Assembly (NCBI GenBank): GCA_051883095.1
Contig: JBJETB010000022.1
Span: 10,522-74,521, forward strand
DNA length: 64,000 nt
Source: SUG1106 sp051883095
GTDB taxonomy: Bacteria > Bacillota > Clostridia > Peptostreptococcales > Anaerovoracaceae
Direction: 5' to 3'
The translations under genes were made by a program, and so were the position numbers. The notes beneath the pieces are model-generated. The model was not told the DNA's origin, ran no database searches, and was given only the letters and a program-made list of their open reading frames with translations. Each line of letters opens with the position of its first letter. Position 1 is the first letter of the stretch. This document shows positions 24,328-32,726 of the stretch, piece after piece.

Positions 24328-24936
24328 ATGCCTAATATTTTTAGAACAACAGGTCTAGTGCCATTGATAATATGGGCGGCATTTTTCCTGATCGGATTGA
24401 TAAATGATAGACCGGTTATATGTGTCATCAGTGCTATTTTCTTTGCCATAGGTTTTTATAGAAGAGTTAAGATAATAAAACGGAAAGATCCTATGGACGT
24501 GTTGTGGGAAGGTTACGTCACAGAGCATCCGGAAATGAAAGATTACCCGTATGAGATTTGGCGATTTTCATCCAGCGACGATGAGCAGCTTTGCGAAAAG
24601 ATACAGAATGGGCTTGTTAAATCACAGTCTTTTTTGGTAGATTATTTTGAAGCAAATAACAAGCCGTTGCCATCAGTGGGGCAGATAAATATCCTTTGCT
24701 GTGGCGATAAAGTTATTGGAGTGTGTAGAACATCTGAGGTCATCAGAACTAATTTCGGACAGGTTGACAGAGAACTGGCAACTACGGAAGGGTTCACATC
24801 TGTGTCAAAGTGGCGTGAAGCTAAAAAAAAGATATTTGGTATTCTGTGTGAGCGAATGGGCATAAACTTTTCAGATAATTTGCAGATACTGTTCGAAGAA
24901 TTTGAAATCGTGTATACATTGGAAGATGTAACTTAA
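24328..24936 (+). CDS. Membrane-anchored ASCH-domain protein
   Basis: 202 residues from the ATG at 24328 (AAAAGGAGAG upstream). Two hydrophobic segments occupy about residues 8-45, then a basic stretch and a soluble domain with ASCH features: a PYEIWRFSSSDDEQLCEKI strand, LVKSQSF in place of the usual GxKTAT, PSVGQINILCCGDKVIGVCRTSEV and the WREAKKKIF C-terminal motif. ASCH domains are PUA-like and bind RNA or nucleobases. An anchored version at the end of a transport operon is odd; a link to carboxylate transport is not evident. Confidence 0.6.
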   Translation: MPNIFRTTGLVPLIIWAAFFLIGLINDRPVICVISAIFFAIGFYRRVKIIKRKDPMDVLWEGYVTEHPEMKDYPYEIWRFSSSDDEQLCEKIQNGLVKSQSFLVDYFEANNKPLPSVGQINILCCGDKVIGVCRTSEVIRTNFGQVDRELATTEGFTSVSKWREAKKKIFGILCERMGINFSDNLQILFEEFEIVYTLEDVT

Positions 24937-24941
24937 AGCAG

Positions 24942-24970
24942 TGGCGACCTGATATAATATCAGGTCGCCA
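24942..24970 (+). terminator. Terminator at the end of the BKACE/TTT operon
   Basis: A perfect 14-bp inverted repeat (TGGCGACCTGATAT with its complement) around one base, followed by TTTAA. Confidence 0.75.
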
Positions 24971-25006
24971 TTTAACATATTAGATAATTACCAAGATGGT
25001 TTAACC

Positions 25007-25042
25007 TTGATTTGATTTTATAATAGTATTATAATAATACTA
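25007..25042 (+). promoter_or_regulatory. Sigma-A promoter and palindrome of the activator gene
   Basis: TTGATT (25007-25012), a 17-bp spacer and TATAAT (25030-25035). A perfect 19-bp palindrome TAGTATTAT-A-ATAATACTA (25024-25042) covers the -10 box, so a repressor or the activator itself could control it. There is no -24/-12 element here. Confidence 0.6.
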
Positions 25043-25087
25043 GCGAAATCTTAACAATGGTAGTCGAAAAAGGAGTACTGCTGAAAC

Positions 25088-26776
25088 ATGAAAAATGAAA
25101 AAACACTTATCAGCGTTATGGCTAAGCCTGTCTTGGTGGTTAAGTCTGATGGATCTATAATACATGTAAACGAACATGGACGTTTGATGATTCAAAAGGC
25201 ATTTCAAAAAAATAGAGTGGAGAATATTTTTGAAATTGACCCGGACTTCAATGGTGCGATGGATACTTGTCATGTCGAGAAATCCGTTTCATTCAACCAT
25301 CTTAAAGTAGATGTTGACATTTTTAAAGCATCATATGAGAACTATAAAAACGCTATAATATACATATTTGATAACATACTATTTAATAAGGAAGTTTCAG
25401 ACATACTTAATAGTATTGAATATGCTGTTAATGTTATAAGCGCCGATGGCGCTATTGAGTTTTTTAATAATGCTGGTTATACTATTATTGGACTTACCCA
25501 TGACGACACGGGTACGGGTCATAGCCTGATACAGCACTATGATGAAAAAAGTACAGTTGTTACAGAGCCAACATTCTTTAAAGTTATAAGGGAGAAGAAG
25601 AGCGTCATCGGAAGAACTACGTATAGGAACGGGATTACGTTGTTTAATAAAGCCACACCAATCTTTTCAAGAAATGGAGAGATAAAAAGAGTTCTCGTTA
25701 CGGGGCAAGATGTATATGAAAATTCTGCCCTTGACGAGATGCTCATGTTGTCGGGAAAGACGAATAGTGTTCCAGATATATTAAGGTTTAATGAAATCAG
25801 CCAGTATTTTAGTAATGAAAATTACCTTGTTACTAGTGATGACATGAAAAAAGTTGTGAATACTGCTTTAAAAGCAGCGACTTCAGACTCTTCTGTATTT
25901 ATATGGGGTGAGTCTGGTGTAGGAAAGGAAATGATTGCAAAGATTATTCACTACGGCAGCGAAAGAAAGGATAAGCCTTTTGTTGCGATTAACTGTGCGG
26001 CCATACCAGATGAATTGATGGAATCAGAGCTATTTGGCTATGAACAGGGTGCTTTTACCGGAGCTAATAAGTTCGGCAAAAAGGGACTTCTTGAAGAAGC
26101 AAATGGAGGAACTATTTTTCTTGATGAATTAGGAGAACTGCCTTATACAATGCAGAGCAAGCTACTTAGGGCAATTCAAGAGAACAAAATCAGAAAAGTT
26201 GGAGGAAATAAAGACATACCGATAAATGTAAGGTATGTGTCTGCGACAAACTTGACAAAAGAACAATTCCTTGACAATAATATTCTAAGAACGGATTTGT
26301 ATTATAGGTTAGGAGTTGTTCCAATAAATATACCACCGCTGAGAAAGAGAAAGGAAGACATAATTCCTTTGATAAAACATTTTCTTAATTATTATAATGA
26401 ACAGCAGGGTAAGACAGTTGTCCTATCTAAAAAAGCCTTGAATAAGTTGATTAATTATGAGTGGCCAGGAAATATCAGAGAGCTGAAGAATACCATGGAG
26501 AGAACCGTTCTGCTGGCGGATCAAGACTTGGTTGATGACGTTGAAATAAATATGAATCTTAACTTTGAAAATGTCAACGAATTTGACGATGAAAAAAATC
26601 AGGATGTAGTCGTATGCAGCACTATTCCTATGGCAAAGGCGTATGATGAGGTATTCAACAGCTTGGTAAGAAAAGTGTATAAAGAATGTGGCTCGATTGT
26701 TAAAACTGCACAGATATTGGAAATTGATCCTTCGACAATTCACCGGAAGATTAAAGCAGGAAAACTTGTGCTATAG
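25088..26776 (+). CDS. Sigma-54-dependent activator (sensor region, AAA+, Fis-type HTH)
   Basis: 562 residues. The N-terminal ~250 residues appear to hold PAS-like segments (NSIEYAVNVISADGAIEFFNNAGY near 115-140), suited to sensing a small ligand. The AAA+ core has Walker A GESGVGKE near 274, the sigma-54 contact loop GAFTGA near 321, GGTIFLDELGEL near 343 and the RTDLYYRL region. The C-terminal VKTAQILEIDPSTIHRKIKAGKL is a Fis-type DNA-binding helix pair. It lies between blocks of genes carrying -24/-12 promoters and TTGCA-N3-TGCAA palindromes, so it is the likely activator of the regulon. Confidence 0.92.
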   Translation: MKNEKTLISVMAKPVLVVKSDGSIIHVNEHGRLMIQKAFQKNRVENIFEIDPDFNGAMDTCHVEKSVSFNHLKVDVDIFKASYENYKNAIIYIFDNILFNKEVSDILNSIEYAVNVISADGAIEFFNNAGYTIIGLTHDDTGTGHSLIQHYDEKSTVVTEPTFFKVIREKKSVIGRTTYRNGITLFNKATPIFSRNGEIKRVLVTGQDVYENSALDEMLMLSGKTNSVPDILRFNEISQYFSNENYLVTSDDMKKVVNTALKAATSDSSVFIWGESGVGKEMIAKIIHYGSERKDKPFVAINCAAIPDELMESELFGYEQGAFTGANKFGKKGLLEEANGGTIFLDELGELPYTMQSKLLRAIQENKIRKVGGNKDIPINVRYVSATNLTKEQFLDNNILRTDLYYRLGVVPINIPPLRKRKEDIIPLIKHFLNYYNEQQGKTVVLSKKALNKLINYEWPGNIRELKNTMERTVLLADQDLVDDVEINMNLNFENVNEFDDEKNQDVVVCSTIPMAKAYDEVFNSLVRKVYKECGSIVKTAQILEIDPSTIHRKIKAGKLVL

Positions 26777-26803
26777 AAAGAGGAAATGCATAATGCATGT
26801 CAA

Positions 26804-26834
26804 AAACGTGAGAATCTAAGTCTCACGTTTTTTA
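26804..26834 (+). terminator. Terminator of the activator gene
   Basis: AAACGTGAGA and TCTCACGTTT form a perfect 10-bp stem with a 7-base loop, followed by a T-run. Confidence 0.85.
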
Positions 26835-26846
26835 TTAATATTTTAC

Positions 26847-26890
26847 TTGCATTTTGCAACATGTGCAATTCGTACTGTTGCAAAATGCAA
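26847..26890. promoter_or_regulatory. Pair of activator palindromes upstream of the transporter/CoA-transferase genes
   Basis: TTGCA-TTT-TGCAA (26847-26859) and TTGCA-AAA-TGCAA (26878-26890) have centres 31 bp apart, about three helical turns, and are themselves mirror images of each other. They lie about 130-165 bp upstream of the -12 box at 27016, the geometry of a sigma-54 enhancer. Confidence 0.75.
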
Positions 26891-27002
26891 TATAGATTTC
26901 CGCAAAAAAAAAAATTAAAAATTCAAAACCTTGGAAGGCAAAGAAAACATTTAAAAATGGCCATTCTACCATATTAAAAATAATAAACTAACAAACATTT
27001 TT

Positions 27003-27018
27003 TGGCACACTCTTTGCG
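27003..27018 (+). promoter_or_regulatory. Sigma-54 promoter of the 27-32 kb genes
   Basis: TGGCACACTCTTTGCG fits TGGCAC-N5-TTGC with GG 27004-27005 and GC 27016-27017. It is 53 bases upstream of the first ATG at 27071. Confidence 0.88.
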
Positions 27019-27070
27019 TATTGTATTCTTGTTTATAGTTTTAGAATCATTACGTTGGAGGAAAGAAAAG

Positions 27071-28483
27071 ATGCAATTAGTAAAATTCGACATAATCGGA
27101 CTGATGCTGAACCCCTTCATTCTCATGTTCGTAACCGTCGGCCTGGGTCTTCTGTTCGGAAAGATCAAGTTCGGCAAGTTCAGCTTCGGTTCTTCAGGTG
27201 CACTCTTCGTAGGTCTGGCCGTAGGCTGGGCTGTATACGGCTTCGCTCAGAAAATATATAACTCAGGCGATGCTGCTGCAGCAGGCATGAAAGCCGCTAC
27301 TCAGATTATGGAAGGCAACGGCGGCAAGGTTGTCAACAACTACTTCTTCTCCGCAGCCCTCATTATCTTCGTAGCTACTGTAGGTCTTCTGGCTGCCAAG
27401 GACCTGGGTATAGTTCTTAAAAAATACGGCGCCAAATTCGTGGTGCTTGGTATTGTCATCACTATGGTAGGTGCAGGTGCCACATATGCATGTACTGCCT
27501 TCGTAAAGGGTACCAACCCTTATGCCGTAATAGGCGTATATACAGGAGCCATGACAAGCTCTCCGGGACTGGCTTCCGCTCTGGAGACATCCGAGAACAG
27601 AGCCACTGAGCTTGCGGAAAACTATACAGAGCTTGACGACAAGGAAAAAGAAGTGGTGCTTTCAGTACTTCAGCTTGATGAAAAGTATGACGGCATGACT
27701 GTAGAGAACACTGCAGACCTTACAGATGATCAGAAGCAGACTTTCATCAACCAGGCGGCAGGTCAGGTAGGTATCGGTTCTGCTGTTGCCTATCCTTTCG
27801 GAGTAATCATAGTAATACTTGCAGTAAACTTCCTCAATGTCATATTCAAATTTGACGTTGAAGAGGAGAAGAAAAAATACAAGCAGGAAATGGATGCTGC
27901 CAGAAACATAAGCGGTGTCAGACAGGTTCCGACTACAGACTTTAACCTGATTTCATTCGCTATAGTATGTCTTGTAGGATACCTGCTTGGTTCAATAAAG
28001 ATATATATGGGACCTCTGGGATATGTAAGCCTTGAGTCCACAGGCGGAGTTCTTATCGGTTCACTGGTTCTTGGATACATAGGCAAAATCGGACCTGTGT
28101 CCTTCAGAATGGACCCTAAGGTGCTGTCCATATTAAGGGAGTTCGGACTTTCCTTCTTCCTGGCCATCGTAGGTTTGAACTACGGATACGGAGCAATCGA
28201 CGCCATAACAAGTTCAGGTCTGGTGCTGGCACTGGAAAGCCTTGCAGTAGGAGCAATCGCAATTATGGTAGGCTTCCTGCTGGGACGTTATGTATTCAAG
28301 CTTAACTGGATCATCCTTTCGGGAGCACTTTGCGGAGGAATGACATCCACCCCGGGTCTCGGAGCTGCTACTGACGCTGTGGGAAGCGACGATCCAGGTG
28401 CAGGCTATGGAGCTACATATCCCTTTGCACTGTTTGGCATGGTAATATTCACAATCGTTATTCTCAAACTGCCGCTTCTGTAG
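27071..28483 (+). CDS. AspT/YidE-type (aspartate-alanine exchanger family) transporter
   Basis: 470 residues from the ATG at 27071 (GGAGGAAAG upstream; the longer frame begins upstream of the sigma-54 start). Two halves each carry the duplication-domain signature: GKIKFGKFSFGSSGALFVGL near 28 with TGAMTSSPGLASAL near 160, and GPVSFRMDPKV near 340 with GALCGGMTSTPGLGAA near 427. The family exchanges amino acids or carboxylates, as in aspartate-alanine antiport. Codons are GC-richer than in the next gene. Likely imports substrate or exports a product of the pathway. Confidence 0.85.
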   Translation: MQLVKFDIIGLMLNPFILMFVTVGLGLLFGKIKFGKFSFGSSGALFVGLAVGWAVYGFAQKIYNSGDAAAAGMKAATQIMEGNGGKVVNNYFFSAALIIFVATVGLLAAKDLGIVLKKYGAKFVVLGIVITMVGAGATYACTAFVKGTNPYAVIGVYTGAMTSSPGLASALETSENRATELAENYTELDDKEKEVVLSVLQLDEKYDGMTVENTADLTDDQKQTFINQAAGQVGIGSAVAYPFGVIIVILAVNFLNVIFKFDVEEEKKKYKQEMDAARNISGVRQVPTTDFNLISFAIVCLVGYLLGSIKIYMGPLGYVSLESTGGVLIGSLVLGYIGKIGPVSFRMDPKVLSILREFGLSFFLAIVGLNYGYGAIDAITSSGLVLALESLAVGAIAIMVGFLLGRYVFKLNWIILSGALCGGMTSTPGLGAATDAVGSDDPGAGYGATYPFALFGMVIFTIVILKLPLL

Positions 28484-28491
28484 GAGGGAAT

Positions 28492-29433
28492 ATGTTTCAG
28501 AACCTTGTTATCGCATTTGAAGCAGTAACTCCCATGTTTATTACGCTTGCCGTAGGTTATGCTTCGAAAAAAACAAAGATGCTAGATGAATATTGTATTA
28601 AACATGTAAACAAAATGTTGTTTAATACACTTTTTCCACTCATTGTAGTACAAAATCTATATGGAGCATCTGCAAAAGAAGCATTTGACGTTAAACTGAT
28701 AGTTTACAGTGTTTCGATGGGATTGATTTTTTGGATATTGACAATTCCTGTGATTATGTCAATAGAAAAAAATAATCCGACACGAGGAGCAATGATACAG
28801 GCTATTAATAGAAGCAATTTTCTTGTAATAGGTTTTCCTGTGGTAAAAAGTATATGTGGAAACGAAAGTATTGCATCTGCATCGTTGACTATAGTTGGAA
28901 TGTTGCTGGTGAATAATATTATGTCAGTTGTAGTACTTGAAGTATTCAGAGGTGGCAAGCCTAATGCAAAACATATTTTAAAAGAAATATTGACTAATCC
29001 TATTATAATTGCGACATTTGTGGGAATCGTGCTTATGGTGGGCCAGGTAAAACTACCAGAAGTGATTGAAAAGACGGTAAGTTCTTTAGGTGGAATTGCG
29101 ACACCTCTTGCTTTAATCATAATGGGGGCGTCTCTTGACATAAAAAACATAGGAAAAAGAAAAAGAAATATATTCATATGTGTTTTCGGAAAGTTAATTA
29201 TAGTTCCGGGAATTGTGACATCAATCGGTGCTCTTCTGGGTTTCCGGGGAGTACCGTTTGTTACATTACTTGCTTTTTTTGCGGCGTCACCAACAACCAC
29301 ATCATATACTATGGCTGACCAAATGGATAGTGACGGAGATTTGGCAAGAGATAGCTTGGTTTTTTCGACATTACTTGTTTCTTTAACCATGTTTTGTTGG
29401 ATTTTTATTTATAAGACTATAGGTATGTTTTAA
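28492..29433 (+). CDS. AEC-family permease (auxin efflux carrier type)
   Basis: 313 residues with about ten hydrophobic segments in two repeated halves; FITLAVGYASKKTKMLDE near residue 18 and a central GGIATPLALIIMGASLD near 200 are typical. Bacterial members such as MleP/MdcF carry malate or malonate. AGGAGGGAAT precedes the ATG, eight bases after the preceding stop, so it is co-transcribed. Notably AT-richer than its upstream neighbour. Confidence 0.85.
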   Translation: MFQNLVIAFEAVTPMFITLAVGYASKKTKMLDEYCIKHVNKMLFNTLFPLIVVQNLYGASAKEAFDVKLIVYSVSMGLIFWILTIPVIMSIEKNNPTRGAMIQAINRSNFLVIGFPVVKSICGNESIASASLTIVGMLLVNNIMSVVVLEVFRGGKPNAKHILKEILTNPIIIATFVGIVLMVGQVKLPEVIEKTVSSLGGIATPLALIIMGASLDIKNIGKRKRNIFICVFGKLIIVPGIVTSIGALLGFRGVPFVTLLAFFAASPTTTSYTMADQMDSDGDLARDSLVFSTLLVSLTMFCWIFIYKTIGMF

Positions 29434-29467
29434 GTTTGAGAAATTTTTCATCATTTTGGAGGGCAAA

Positions 29468-30973
29468 ATGGTATTCGACTCTTCGTTAAGAAAAAGGATT
29501 AGAAATCCTAAGGGAGAACAATTAATAGTAAGTGCTGAAGAGGCTGCTAAACTTATAAAAGACGGCATGGTTGTAGGAGTGAGTGGATTTACTCCTTCAG
29601 ATGATCCTAAGTTGGTACCTCTCGCCTTGGCTGCACAAAGAAATACAGAAGAAGCATTTAAAGTGGACATCTATTCTGGTGCAGCCCTTGGCATAATTGA
29701 CTCTGAAATGATAAAAGCAGGGATTGTCAGAAAACGTCTGCCATTTTGTCACAATGAAACCATTAGGGGGGCCATTAACAGCGGAAATTTGCAATATATA
29801 GACATGCATCTGTCACAATCTCCGCAGTATTTAAATTACGGATTTCTTCCACCTATTGATATTGCGTTGGTGGAGGTGCTGGCAATTACTGAGGAAGGAG
29901 ATTTGATACCGAGTATTGCAGTAGGCAATACAGCATCATTTATAAATAACTGTAATAGTGTTATTGTTGAGATTGCAATGGAAAAACCGCTTGCTATGGA
30001 AGGCATGCACGATATAGCATATGTAGATAACCCACCTCAAAGGAGACCGATACCAATATATTCTCCAAGAGACAGAATAGGTGAAACGGTGGTTAGATGT
30101 GGCTGGGACAAAATTAAAGCTATAGTAATATCACATCAGCAAGACAGACCTCATAAAATGGCACCTATAGATGATAATTCGAAGAAAATAGCGGAAAACA
30201 TTATTGATTTTTTGGAAAAGGAGGTTAAGAAAGGAAGACTTTGCAAAACGCTTCCGCCTATTCAGTCTGGGCTAGGAAATGTGGCTAATGCCATGTTAAA
30301 AAGCTTGAAAAATTCAGAACTTAATAATTTGACTGCGTATACTGAGGTGATTCAGGATGGAATGCTTGATCTTATAGAAAGTGGGAAAATGAAATTTGCA
30401 TCTGCTACATGTTGTACCCTATCCGATGATGGATACAGAAAGCTATTCAGCAATATTGATTTTTTTAAAGATAAAATTATTCTTCGTCCTCAGGAGATTA
30501 GCAATAATCCAGAGATAATACGAAGGCTTGGCATCATTTCAATTAATACAGCAATTGAGGCCGACATATATGGAAATATTAATTCCAGCCATATTATGGG
30601 TAAGAAGATGGTGAACGGTATCGGAGGTTCCGGAGACTTTTCGAGAAATGCCGGCATAAGTATTTTTACAACGCCGTCCATTACAAAGAACGGGAATATT
30701 TCATGCATAGTACCGATGTGTTCACATGTGGACCATACGGAACACGAAGTCATGGTGGTTGTGACTGAGCAGGGGTATGCCGATTTAAGAGGTCTTTCTC
30801 CTAAGGAAAGAGCTGTAAAGATCATCGAGAACTGCGCTCACCCTGACTATAGAGACAAACTTATGGACTACTTCAACAGAGCATGTAATGAAATGCCTTG
30901 CCAGACACCGCACATTCTGGATGAAGCTCTTTCGTGGCATTCAAAATATGAAAAAACCGGCAGCATGAAATAA
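29468..30973 (+). CDS. Acetyl-CoA hydrolase/CoA-transferase family protein 1 (Cat1-like)
   Basis: 501 residues from the ATG at 29468 (GGAGGG upstream). Family features: VGVSGFTPSDDPKLVP near 40, VGNTASF near 155, TEVIQDGMLDL near 295 (carrying the catalytic Glu region) and GIGGSGDFSRNAG near 380. These enzymes move CoA between acids, for example succinyl- or acyl-CoA and acetate. The first ~1.3 kb is AT-rich, but from about 30780 on the protein matches the next CoA-transferase almost residue for residue. Confidence 0.9.
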   Translation: MVFDSSLRKRIRNPKGEQLIVSAEEAAKLIKDGMVVGVSGFTPSDDPKLVPLALAAQRNTEEAFKVDIYSGAALGIIDSEMIKAGIVRKRLPFCHNETIRGAINSGNLQYIDMHLSQSPQYLNYGFLPPIDIALVEVLAITEEGDLIPSIAVGNTASFINNCNSVIVEIAMEKPLAMEGMHDIAYVDNPPQRRPIPIYSPRDRIGETVVRCGWDKIKAIVISHQQDRPHKMAPIDDNSKKIAENIIDFLEKEVKKGRLCKTLPPIQSGLGNVANAMLKSLKNSELNNLTAYTEVIQDGMLDLIESGKMKFASATCCTLSDDGYRKLFSNIDFFKDKIILRPQEISNNPEIIRRLGIISINTAIEADIYGNINSSHIMGKKMVNGIGGSGDFSRNAGISIFTTPSITKNGNISCIVPMCSHVDHTEHEVMVVVTEQGYADLRGLSPKERAVKIIENCAHPDYRDKLMDYFNRACNEMPCQTPHILDEALSWHSKYEKTGSMK

Positions 30974-31019
30974 AGTATGCATTTTTAGTTTTCATAATAT
31001 TTATTCAGGAGGAAAAGAA

Positions 31020-32528
31020 ATGGCCATAGAACCAAATTTAAAAGAAAGACTAAGATCTGACCGCGCAGAAGCGCTCATTACCACCGCAGAGGAAGCCGCC
31101 ACGCTCATTAAGGACGGTATGGCTGTAGGCATCAGCGGTTTCACCAATGCCGGTTATCCCAAGGTGGTTACTCACGCACTTGCAGAGCAGGCAAAAGCCG
31201 GAAGAACAGTAAAAATAGATCTTTACTCTGGTGCTTCAGTTGGACCTGAAGTAGATACAGAGTTAGCAGAAGCAGGTGTCATCAGAAAGAGAATCCCATA
31301 TCAGACAAATGCTTCTCTGAGAAAATCCATCAACGCAGGAAATGTAGATTATATTGACATGCACCTGGGCCGCTCACCTGAGTTCATATCAGGCGGTCAT
31401 GTTAACAAGCCCGATGTTGCGCTGGTTGAAGCACTGGCTATCACAGAAGACGGCAATCTTATTCCTACAACTTCTGTGGGCAATACACCAACCTACGTAG
31501 CGGAGGCTGATACTGTAATAGTTGAGATTGCCATGGCCAAGCCACTTGCACTGGAAGGCATGGCCGATGTTTATATGCAGGAAAAGCCGCCTCTGAGAAA
31601 GCCTATTCCTATCACCCATGCAGGCGACCGCATCGGTACACCTTATATAAAGTGCGGCTGGGACAAAATCAAGGCAATCGTCATTTCCGACAAGAGCGAC
31701 CTTACAAGACCTCTTGCAGCTATATCAGAAGACTCAAAGAAAATAGGCCAGAACATCATCAGGTTCTTTGAGAACGAAGTGGCTTCAGGCCGTATGGGCA
31801 AATCCCTGCTTCCTATTCAGTCAGGTGTAGGTTCCGTTGCCAATGCCGTTCTTTACGGACTTCGCGATTCCGATTTTGAGAACCTGACCTGCTACACCGA
31901 GGTTATTCAGGATTCCATGCTTGATCTTGTAAAATGCGGTAAAGCCAGCGTTGCATCCTGTACTGCTCTTGCACCTTCTCCGGAAGCTCAGGAGGCATTC
32001 TTCAATGACATCGACTTTTATAAGGACCACATCATATTCCGTCCTCAGGAAATTTCCAATTCCATTGAAGTCGCACACCGTCTCGGTCTGATTGCAATGA
32101 ATACAGCACTGGAAGTGGATATTTACGGAAACGTAAACTCAACTCATGTACAGGGCAAAAAGATGATGAACGGCATCGGCGGTTCCGGAGATTTCTCACG
32201 TTCCGCATCTCTTGTTATCTTTACTACATCATCCATCGCCAAGGACGGAGCTATTTCATCTATAGTTCCTATGTGCCCTCACGTTGACCATACTGAGCAC
32301 GAGGTAATGGTAATTGTAACAGAGCAGGGCTACGCTGATTTAAGAGGACTTTCTCCAAAGGAAAGAGCCGTTAAGATTATTGAAAACTGCGCTCATCCTG
32401 ACTATAGAGACAAACTCATGGACTACTTCAACAGAGCCTGCGAGCAGATGCCTTGCCAGACACCACACATTCTGGACGAAGCATTATCATGGCACACTAA
32501 GTTCGAAAAAACAGGCAGCATGAAATAA
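31020..32528 (+). CDS. Acetyl-CoA hydrolase/CoA-transferase family protein 2 (Cat1-like)
   Basis: 502 residues with the same motifs as the preceding gene (GISGFTNAGYPKVV, TEVIQDSMLDL, GIGGSGDFSRSA). The GC content and codon choice are higher and more even. AGGAGG before the ATG. Having two transferases suggests that one activates the imported acid and the other handles an acid product such as acetate, butyrate or acetoacetate; the sequence does not show which. A terminator follows, closing the sigma-54 region. Confidence 0.92.
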   Translation: MAIEPNLKERLRSDRAEALITTAEEAATLIKDGMAVGISGFTNAGYPKVVTHALAEQAKAGRTVKIDLYSGASVGPEVDTELAEAGVIRKRIPYQTNASLRKSINAGNVDYIDMHLGRSPEFISGGHVNKPDVALVEALAITEDGNLIPTTSVGNTPTYVAEADTVIVEIAMAKPLALEGMADVYMQEKPPLRKPIPITHAGDRIGTPYIKCGWDKIKAIVISDKSDLTRPLAAISEDSKKIGQNIIRFFENEVASGRMGKSLLPIQSGVGSVANAVLYGLRDSDFENLTCYTEVIQDSMLDLVKCGKASVASCTALAPSPEAQEAFFNDIDFYKDHIIFRPQEISNSIEVAHRLGLIAMNTALEVDIYGNVNSTHVQGKKMMNGIGGSGDFSRSASLVIFTTSSIAKDGAISSIVPMCPHVDHTEHEVMVIVTEQGYADLRGLSPKERAVKIIENCAHPDYRDKLMDYFNRACEQMPCQTPHILDEALSWHTKFEKTGSMK

Positions 32529-32577
32529 AAAGATTGCATACATTAATAACTTTTTCATAATTAACTTCTCTTACGTT

Positions 32578-32607
32578 TGAGCCGGGTTTTGCACATTACC
32601 CGGCTCA
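32578..32607 (+). terminator. Terminator after CoA-transferase 2
   Basis: TGAGCCGGGT and ACCCGGCTCA form a perfect 10-bp stem with a 10-base loop; TGTTTTC follows a few bases later. Confidence 0.75.
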
Positions 32608-32726
32608 GCTGTTTTCTGCCGACAGACAAAACAACAGGAGGGATTAGTGACAAATATGTGATTAGAAGAGCAATTTGTGGTATAATGGGACAAACAGTAA
32701 CCAACTGGATAAAGTGAGGTAATAAC

